Origin: Dehalococcoidia bacterium UBA1141
Lineage (GTDB): Bacteria; Chloroflexota; Dehalococcoidia; Lucifugimonadales; UBA3495
Reading direction: 5' to 3'
Length of the DNA: 64,000 nt
NCBI GenBank assembly: GCA_002311385.1
Contig: DCAE01000135.1
Location: forward strand, 1-64,000
Every line of letters begins with the position of its first letter. The stretch's first letter is position 1. The position numbers were made by a program, and so were the translations under genes. The notes under the pieces are model-generated. The model made no database searches, was not told where the DNA came from, and worked only from the letters and a program-made list of their open reading frames with translations. Shown here piece by piece: positions 59,118 through 64,000 of the stretch.

Positions 59118-59819
59118 TTGGCCAACTCGGAGCATGTTCAGATAATCAAATCCGGCCCGGATGCCTTCGCCCAGTGGCGAGAGCAGAACCCGGACACGGC
59201 ATTAGACTTAGCGGGCGCAGACCTAACCGGCGTGGACCTGAAAGGGGCCAAGATACGGGCTGCTAACCTGCAGGGGGCCAATCTCTCCGGGGCACTACTG
59301 GGTCGCGCCAGTTTGGCTGGAGCTAACCTGGCCGGGGCGGACTTGGAGGCTGCTGACCTAGGGCACGCGTCCTTGACCGGCGCCAACTGCTCCGGTGCCT
59401 CCCTTGTCAACGTCAATCTTTTCCGGGCCGACCTAAACAACTGCGACCTGTCTGGAGCAACGCTCCGGTTGTCCCGCTTGGGCCGAGCTTCGCTTATGGG
59501 AGCGAACCTGGCTGGAGCTGACTTTAGTCAAGCCAACATGATTGAGGCCGATTTGCGCAACGCCAACCTGGAGGGAACGAAGTTTCATTCCTCCAACATG
59601 AACGGCGCTGACTTGGGCAGGGCTTTCATGCACGGCGCGGATTTCACCCTGGCCATGATTCGAGATTCGATGTTCGTGGCGGCGGACTTGCGAGGAGCCA
59701 ACTTCCATCAAGCCAGCCTGCACCGCTCCGACATGACCATGGCCAAGTACGACGAGTCTACCCTTTTCCCCAAGGGATTCGACCCCAACGACACCGGCCA
59801 GAAGGATGTGGACGGTTAA
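59118..59819 (+). CDS. Pentapeptide-repeat protein
   Basis: A 233-residue protein. After a 30-residue N-terminus, some 30 consecutive pentapeptides of the type A(D/N)LxG/x run from about residue 28 to 215 (LAGADLTGVDLKGAKIRAANLQ and so on), which form a right-handed quadrilateral beta-helix. Start is TTG at 59118 with CCGGAG seven bases before. No membrane segments. Some such proteins mimic DNA and shield gyrase, most have unknown roles. It follows the SelW terminator, so it has its own promoter, not identified. Confidence 0.85.
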   Translation: MANSEHVQIIKSGPDAFAQWREQNPDTALDLAGADLTGVDLKGAKIRAANLQGANLSGALLGRASLAGANLAGADLEAADLGHASLTGANCSGASLVNVNLFRADLNNCDLSGATLRLSRLGRASLMGANLAGADFSQANMIEADLRNANLEGTKFHSSNMNGADLGRAFMHGADFTLAMIRDSMFVAADLRGANFHQASLHRSDMTMAKYDESTLFPKGFDPNDTGQKDVDG

Positions 59820-59949
59820 AGGATGTGGACGGTTAATTTTCCCTTTGACGGCAGCCTTCTCTCGGCCTCATATGTTAAAATGGCCGCCGGATGTAACTTC
59901 TGGTTCTCGCTAGTAAAGCAGTTTAACGAGCACATCACGTGAGGGTTGA

Positions 59950-60981
59950 TTGGCAGTCTTGCAAATCACGGCGGACCGCCCCGGTTCCGGGAAATCCAGC
60001 CTGGCTGGAGCTATGCTGCTGCACTTGGCCTCCGTAGACAAACGTGCAGCATACTGCAAACCCCTATCCAAGCTTGGCGAAAACGACCTGGACGTTCAAT
60101 TTTTCTCCCAGGCTTTAATGCCCGAGGATTCTCTGCCACCGGCCCCATCGCTCGATGCTTCGTCCCAGGGCGCAACTGGCTTGGACGCGGCTCTCTCCAC
60201 CCAGTTGCAGAGTCAGATAAGTCAACTTAAAGGCCAAGCTGACGCAGTCCTTTTGGAAGGCCCCGATTTGGCCGGTTCCGACGGGTTGGCTTCATCTCTC
60301 TCCTTTGAGATAGCGACAGCCACCGACTCACGGATCGTGGCGGTATTCCGATTCACCAAAGAGCTGACGGCGGACTCTGTTGCACAGGCTTGCGAGCCGT
60401 TGGGAGACCGTTTGGCCGGGGTTCTGATTAACGGTGTCACCGCCTACAGAAGCCAGCAAGCAACCCAAATCCTAGGCACGGAACTAGCGGGTAGAGACAT
60501 AAACTTTCTCGGCGCCGTTCCCGAGGACCGAACGATGTTGGGCGTCTCGGTACAACAAATCGCGGACTACCTTGGCGGCCGCTGGGTGCAAGATCCGGAG
60601 AATCTGGACGCACGGGTGGAGCGGTTCTTGATTGGGGGCAACATCATGGACTCCGGGCCCAGCTACTTCGGTCGCTATTCCAATCAAGCGGTCATTACGC
60701 GGGGAGCGCGTCCCGACATTCAGATGGCCAGCTTGACCTGCGATCCCTGCTGCTTGGTACTCACCGGTGGTGAGGAGCCAGCCGAGTACGTCAAGGCCGA
60801 GGCGCTGCAGAAAGGCGTGCCAATGATTTTGGTCGATACCAAAACAATTGAAACCGCCGACTCTCTGGGCGGCCTCTTGGATCTCGCCACCTCTCACAGC
60901 AAGCAAAAAATCCAGCGCTTCCTACATCTACTGGAAGAACACGCCGACATGGATGCGCTGGCTTCATTGGCCCTAGGCTGA
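59950..60981 (+). CDS. P-loop NTPase with DRTGG domain
   Basis: A 343-residue protein. The N-terminal domain (about 1-200) is a BioD/CobQ-like P-loop fold as found at the start of phosphotransacetylase: ITADRPGSGKSSLAGAMLL (Walker A), VLLEGPDLAGSDG, and LAGVLINGV. The C-terminal domain (about 215-325) is DRTGG-like: IGGNIMDSGPSYFGRYSNQAVITRGARPDIQMASL and CLVLTGGEEP. It lacks the catalytic acyltransferase domain of Pta. Stand-alone members of this type are thought to be sensors or regulators. Start is TTG at 59950. Confidence 0.82.
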   Translation: MAVLQITADRPGSGKSSLAGAMLLHLASVDKRAAYCKPLSKLGENDLDVQFFSQALMPEDSLPPAPSLDASSQGATGLDAALSTQLQSQISQLKGQADAVLLEGPDLAGSDGLASSLSFEIATATDSRIVAVFRFTKELTADSVAQACEPLGDRLAGVLINGVTAYRSQQATQILGTELAGRDINFLGAVPEDRTMLGVSVQQIADYLGGRWVQDPENLDARVERFLIGGNIMDSGPSYFGRYSNQAVITRGARPDIQMASLTCDPCCLVLTGGEEPAEYVKAEALQKGVPMILVDTKTIETADSLGGLLDLATSHSKQKIQRFLHLLEEHADMDALASLALG

Positions 60982-61011
60982 AGAATCAAGACGAGACCGG
61001 CCTAAGTGTTC

Positions 61012-61041
61012 TTGACTGGCAGCCAAAGGTTCCTCTAGAAT
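61012..61041 (+). promoter_or_regulatory. Promoter of the A-type Fe-S carrier gene
   Basis: TTGACT (61012-61017), an 18-base spacer, and TAGAAT (61036-61041). Five of six positions match in each box. The start would fall near 61048, about 75 bases before the ATG at 61123. No transcription factor site was recognised. Confidence 0.6.
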
Positions 61042-61122
61042 AGCGAATAAGGCCTTAGCGCCAAAGATAATTCATCCCACATGCATTCCCTCATCAGATG
61101 AACGAGAGGGATTGGAGGGTTT

Positions 61123-61479
61123 ATGGCTATAACACAGGACGGCGTGGAATTGACTGTCGCCATCAGCGAAAAGGCGGCGGAAAAAATAAAGTATTTTGCC
61201 CTGAAAGACGGCATCACTGGCGACGTGGGCATCCGAGTCGCGGTCAAAGGGGGAGGCTGCTCAGGTCTCACCTACGATTTAATAATCACAGACAAGGAAC
61301 TGGAAAGCGACAAGATTGTGGAGCAACACGGCGTCAAAGTCATGGTTGATAAAAAGAGCTACATCTACCTGGTCGGGACCGAATTGGAATTCTCCGACGG
61401 TCTAAACGGCAAAGGCTTTATCTTCCAGAACCCTAATGCCACCAAGACCTGTGGTTGCGGCACTTCCTTCTCCGTTTAA
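61123..61479 (+). CDS. A-type iron-sulfur cluster carrier (HesB/IscA/ErpA family)
   Basis: A 118-residue protein with the three conserved Cys: GGGCSGLTYDL (about residue 47) and the C-terminal TCGCGTSFSV (two Cys, about 110-112). It accepts Fe-S clusters from a scaffold and delivers them to apo-enzymes. ATG at 61123 with GGAGG upstream. It precedes a YgfZ-like gene in the same direction; both act in Fe-S protein maturation, but a terminator between them (61515-61551) separates most transcripts. Confidence 0.93.
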   Translation: MAITQDGVELTVAISEKAAEKIKYFALKDGITGDVGIRVAVKGGGCSGLTYDLIITDKELESDKIVEQHGVKVMVDKKSYIYLVGTELEFSDGLNGKGFIFQNPNATKTCGCGTSFSV

Positions 61480-61514
61480 ATTACAACCACACGCGATCCT
61501 ATCCGCAAAACCAG

Positions 61515-61551
61515 AAGCGCCGTCTCATAAAAAATCGAGCGGCGCTTTTTT
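61515..61551 (+). terminator. Rho-independent terminator after the Fe-S carrier gene
   Basis: AAGCGCCG (61515-61522) pairs with CGGCGCTT (61540-61547), followed by TTTT. The loop is AT-rich (about 17 bases). It lies 36 bp past the stop of the carrier gene. Confidence 0.85.
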
Positions 61552-61590
61552 CATTCAAAAATCCAGCATCCAGAATTCCGGGAGCAGACA

Positions 61591-62673
61591 ATGGCTCTAA
61601 AACGCACTGGTTTGCAATCTTCCGGCGCAGCGGCAGCCACCGACTTTGTAGAGATGAACGGTTGGGAGTTGCCTGCGGTATTCACCGACGTAGCTTCGGA
61701 ATATCGGTCGGCCATCAATGATGCGGCAGTCTACGACGCATCTTACATGGGCCGCCTCAAAGCCACCGGAACTGATGCTTTGGACCTGCTCAACCGTTTG
61801 TCCACCAATGAGGTCGTTGGCCTTGAGCCGGGGCAGGGCGTACCCACGATATTAACCACGGACAAGGGCAGGATTCTCGACGTAATCATCGTAGTAAATG
61901 CCGGAGAGCACGTTTTGCTGCTGACCAGCCCTGGCATGCAGGAGCCGGTTATAGAGTTTCTGGACAAATACACCATCATGGAAGACCTGACGGTGGAGGA
62001 TGTGTCCTCTGCCACCGCCGCGTTGGCGGTTTGGGGGCCTGAATCCCAGGAACGTTTGGCCAAGGCCGCCAATGCGGACCTGAGCGGCCTACAGCCTTAT
62101 CACTCACTGGGCACAGAAGTTGGCGGGCGTCCGGTTCGGCTAATCTCCTACTCCTTTGCCGGCTTGCCGGGCTACTACTTGATTAGCGCCGTGGAAGACG
62201 CATCCGCAGTGTGGCAAGGCCTTGCCGCTGCCGGGATTACACCCATGGGCGCCGAGGCCTCCGAAAAGGCACGAATCGCCCAAGGAATGCCCGCTCATGG
62301 CAGTGAAATGAGTGAAGATTTCAACCCCTTAGAGGCAGGGTTGATTGGCGCCATAGACTTCACCAAGGGTTGCTACATCGGCCAGGAAGTCATTGCCCGG
62401 CTGGACACCTACAAAAAGGTTCAGAAATATCTGGTGAAGTTGGCTTTTGTCGACGGTTCTAGCGTTGCCCCAGGCGCGCTGCTCACTCAAGAAGGGAAGC
62501 CAGTCGGAAAGGTGACCTCGGTCGCCAGCGATCCATCAAGCGGCCAGAACATCGGCCTTGGTTACGTGCGGACGGCACAAGCAGTGGTTGGCACGCGGTT
62601 GGATTTGGAGACAGGCTCGGGCGGGGCGGATATTCTCGGCCTTCCCCAGATGTTCGGTCCCGAACGGAGTTAA
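61591..62673 (+). CDS. YgfZ/GcvT-family folate-binding protein
   Basis: A 360-residue protein with the T-protein fold: VYDASYMGRLKATGTDALDLLNRLSTNEV, TTDKGRILDVIIV, and LEAGLIGAIDFTKGCYIGQEVIARLDTYKKVQK. The KGCYIGQE motif marks YgfZ rather than glycine-cleavage GcvT. YgfZ uses a folate to help in repair or insertion of certain Fe-S clusters, which fits its position beside an A-type carrier. Some genomes annotate such proteins as aminomethyltransferase. It is convergent with the nadD-pyrE gene (27 bp between stops). Confidence 0.87.
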   Translation: MALKRTGLQSSGAAAATDFVEMNGWELPAVFTDVASEYRSAINDAAVYDASYMGRLKATGTDALDLLNRLSTNEVVGLEPGQGVPTILTTDKGRILDVIIVVNAGEHVLLLTSPGMQEPVIEFLDKYTIMEDLTVEDVSSATAALAVWGPESQERLAKAANADLSGLQPYHSLGTEVGGRPVRLISYSFAGLPGYYLISAVEDASAVWQGLAAAGITPMGAEASEKARIAQGMPAHGSEMSEDFNPLEAGLIGAIDFTKGCYIGQEVIARLDTYKKVQKYLVKLAFVDGSSVAPGALLTQEGKPVGKVTSVASDPSSGQNIGLGYVRTAQAVVGTRLDLETGSGGADILGLPQMFGPERS

Positions 62674-62700
62674 GACTTCCGTCAACGCCGCCTAAATGCG

Positions 62701-63903
62701 CTACTTGGGTTTAACCACTTGGATGCGACCGTCGGGACTAGCCGACATCAGTGCGACAAAGTCATATCCCCGCCTCGCCAATTCCTCCGAGCCGCCTTCT
62801 TTGCGGTCTAGGATTGCCGCAACCTTCACCACAGTGCAGCCTGCGGCCTCTACAGCCGCTATGGCTTGGAACAGAGAACCGGCGGTGGTGCAAACGTCGT
62901 CTATGATTGCCACCCGGCTCTTCGGCGGCAACGGCCCCTCTATCCCCTGCCCCGTTCCGTGGGTCTTGGCCTCTTTGCGCACGATAAATCCGGGGATATG
63001 CTCCCCTTGAAGATGGCTGGCCAAAGCGATGCTTGAGACGATGGGATCGGCGCCCAGCGTTAGGCCTCCTACGGCTTCGGCCCCGGCCTGCAACAATATG
63101 GGCAGCATTGCTTCCGAGATCAGTTTGGCCCCCTCGGGGTCGAGGCTGAGCAAGCGCCCGTCGAAGTAGTATGTGCTCTCTTTCCCCGACGACAGGGTGA
63201 ACTTCCCGTACTTGAGGGCACCCCGCTCCAATGCTACTTCCAACAGTCGTTCAAGGCTGCCCGGCCCGACACCCTCTCCCCCGTTCCCTTCACTTCCTAC
63301 TTCTTGGCCATAGAGTTTATGTTCCTGGATATACTCGGCCACCCCCTCCGGGAGGTAGTATCTCAGGGACATTCCAGCCTTGGCCCGGCGGCGAATCTCA
63401 CTGGCGCTGATTCCCATGAGAGGCATGGACAGGAGATTGATTTTGCCTGCGGAGCCAGGATATTTACTGCCGAATCCGGCTAGGTCGAAGCCTTGATGGC
63501 CCGGCCTTTCCACCACCGCCCATTGGCACAATTCCAGCAGTGTCTCAGGCTCTTTCCACCTACTGAAATGCTCCATGGCATCCAAGCCTAGGATAAAAAA
63601 CAACTCTGTTTCCGATCCTAGATTGTCGCTCAAGGCCTTCAAGGTGTCAATGGTATAGGTGGGACCGGACCGTTCGATCTCGTCCACAGATACTCTGAAA
63701 TCCGGGTTGGACGCCACCGCTAACCGCACCATTTGCAACCGGTCATTGGCGGAACTCAGTTGCTGGGCCTCTTTCAGCCATGGCTGACCAGCCGGCATGA
63801 ACAGGACATAATCGAGTTTCAACTGTACCCGGGCTTCCTCGGCCAGTGTCAGGTGGCCCAGATGAACCGGGTCGAATGTTCCACCCAATATCCCTACCCG
63901 CAT
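62701..63903 (-). CDS. nadD-pyrE: Fusion of nicotinate-nucleotide adenylyltransferase (NadD) and orotate phosphoribosyltransferase (PyrE)
   Basis: A 400-residue protein from ATG at 63903. Residues 1-200 are NadD: GILGGTFDPVHLGH (nucleotidyl-transfer HxGH at 14-17) and MGISASEIRRR (ISxTxxR-type, 163-172). A Gly/Glu-rich linker lies at 200-215. Residues 216-400 are a full PyrE: RGALKYGKFTLSSGKESTYYFD, IPGFIVRKEAKTHGTG, and the PRPP loop VAIIDDVCTTAGS (331-343). Both active sites look complete. NadD makes NaAD in NAD synthesis and PyrE makes OMP in pyrimidine synthesis. Both reactions release pyrophosphate. The upstream gene, obg, ends two bases before it. No stop codon separates the domains, so they are one polypeptide. 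Confidence 0.9.
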   Translation of the reverse strand: MRVGILGGTFDPVHLGHLTLAEEARVQLKLDYVLFMPAGQPWLKEAQQLSSANDRLQMVRLAVASNPDFRVSVDEIERSGPTYTIDTLKALSDNLGSETELFFILGLDAMEHFSRWKEPETLLELCQWAVVERPGHQGFDLAGFGSKYPGSAGKINLLSMPLMGISASEIRRRAKAGMSLRYYLPEGVAEYIQEHKLYGQEVGSEGNGGEGVGPGSLERLLEVALERGALKYGKFTLSSGKESTYYFDGRLLSLDPEGAKLISEAMLPILLQAGAEAVGGLTLGADPIVSSIALASHLQGEHIPGFIVRKEAKTHGTGQGIEGPLPPKSRVAIIDDVCTTAGSLFQAIAAVEAAGCTVVKVAAILDRKEGGSEELARRGYDFVALMSASPDGRIQVVKPK

Positions 63904-63904
63904 A

Positions 63905-64000
63905 TCAGAACCATTCAACCTCAAATCGTCCGATACGAATCGTGTCGCCAGCTTCGATTCCAAGCTCAGCCAAGCGCCGGGCCACCCCGCTCTTGGTCAT
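63905..64000 (-). CDS. obg: Obg GTPase, C-terminal end (partial)
   Basis: The last 31 codons of a minus-strand gene that runs off the window. The sequence GVARRLAELGIEAGDTIRIGRFEVEWF matches the C-terminal OCT domain end of Obg/CgtA GTPases (R-I-G-D-F-E-F-E-W). The TGA stop lies one base before the start of nadD-pyrE (TGATATG). obg next to nadD is a common arrangement. Gene call rests on this short tail alone. Confidence 0.75.
   Translation of the reverse strand: MTKSGVARRLAELGIEAGDTIRIGRFEVEWF

Noticed and set aside
61591..62673. Glycine-cleavage T protein (GcvT)
   Set aside because: The KGCYIGQE motif, length and the A-type carrier next door fit YgfZ better. No gcvH or gcvP is present.

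Overview
The window looks like a chromosome segment of a free-living bacterium of the phylum Chloroflexota, most plausibly a SAR202/Dehalococcoidia-like lineage. This is an inference from gene content: a PPOX protein of a class that often uses F420, many crotonases, SDRs and MaoC proteins, Pro/Thr-rich lipoproteins, a glycolate oxidase locus and a T-box controlled trp operon. GC is moderate (roughly 55%) and genes are dense on both strands. No rRNA, tRNA, CRISPR array or intact insertion sequence was recognised.

Layout. 0-8 kb: a minus-strand MaoC / ThDP-enzyme / lipoprotein group, then a large secreted beta-helix + fibrinogen-like + HYR protein broken by a one-base frameshift. 8-20 kb: housekeeping genes (PPOX flavoprotein, HEAT-repeat protein, NAD(P)HX repair, acpS, metF, crotonase, DUF167, a small phosphatase, a JAMM protease, an HEXXH lipoprotein, a Na/Ca exchanger, leuB). 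20.8-27 kb: glcD-glcE-glcF with a convergent class V aminotransferase, so glycolate could go to glyoxylate and then glycine. 28-38.3 kb: a long minus-strand trp operon (trpE, crotonase, VOC protein, trpG, PEBP lipoprotein, trpD, trpC, trpF, trpB) behind a consensus-like promoter and a T-box leader with a UGG (Trp) specifier. No trpA is present, and a stop-interrupted MFS transporter follows trpB. 38.5-46 kb: cupin, SLC13-type transporter, crotonase, zinc-ribbon/HTH protein, quinone oxidoreductase and two SDRs. 46-52 kb: an NYN-LOTUS protein, a MazF/RHH toxin-antitoxin pair, a GH63-like hydrolase and a GT4 glycosyltransferase. 52-64 kb: a coiled-coil protein, purL-recF, a two-subunit MaoC pair, a SelW-like selenoprotein, pentapeptide and P-loop/DRTGG proteins, an A-type Fe-S carrier with a YgfZ-like protein, a nadD-pyrE fusion and the 3' end of obg.

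The most notable hidden item is the gene at 58642-58926. Read through one in-frame TGA, it gives a complete 94-residue SelW/Rdx protein with a CxxU motif, and a bacterial SECIS-like hairpin follows the TGA at the right distance. Conventional gene calling would keep only its C-terminal two thirds.

Four other genes are interrupted: by TAG at 362, by a frameshift in a six-G run at 5000-5005, by a frameshift near 22776, and by TAA at 28830. In each case coding similarity or a membrane-protein pattern continues across the break. These could be real decay, phase-variable or readthrough sites, or assembly errors, and the sequence alone cannot decide. A dispersed repeat of about 65 bp occurs in four intergenic gaps.
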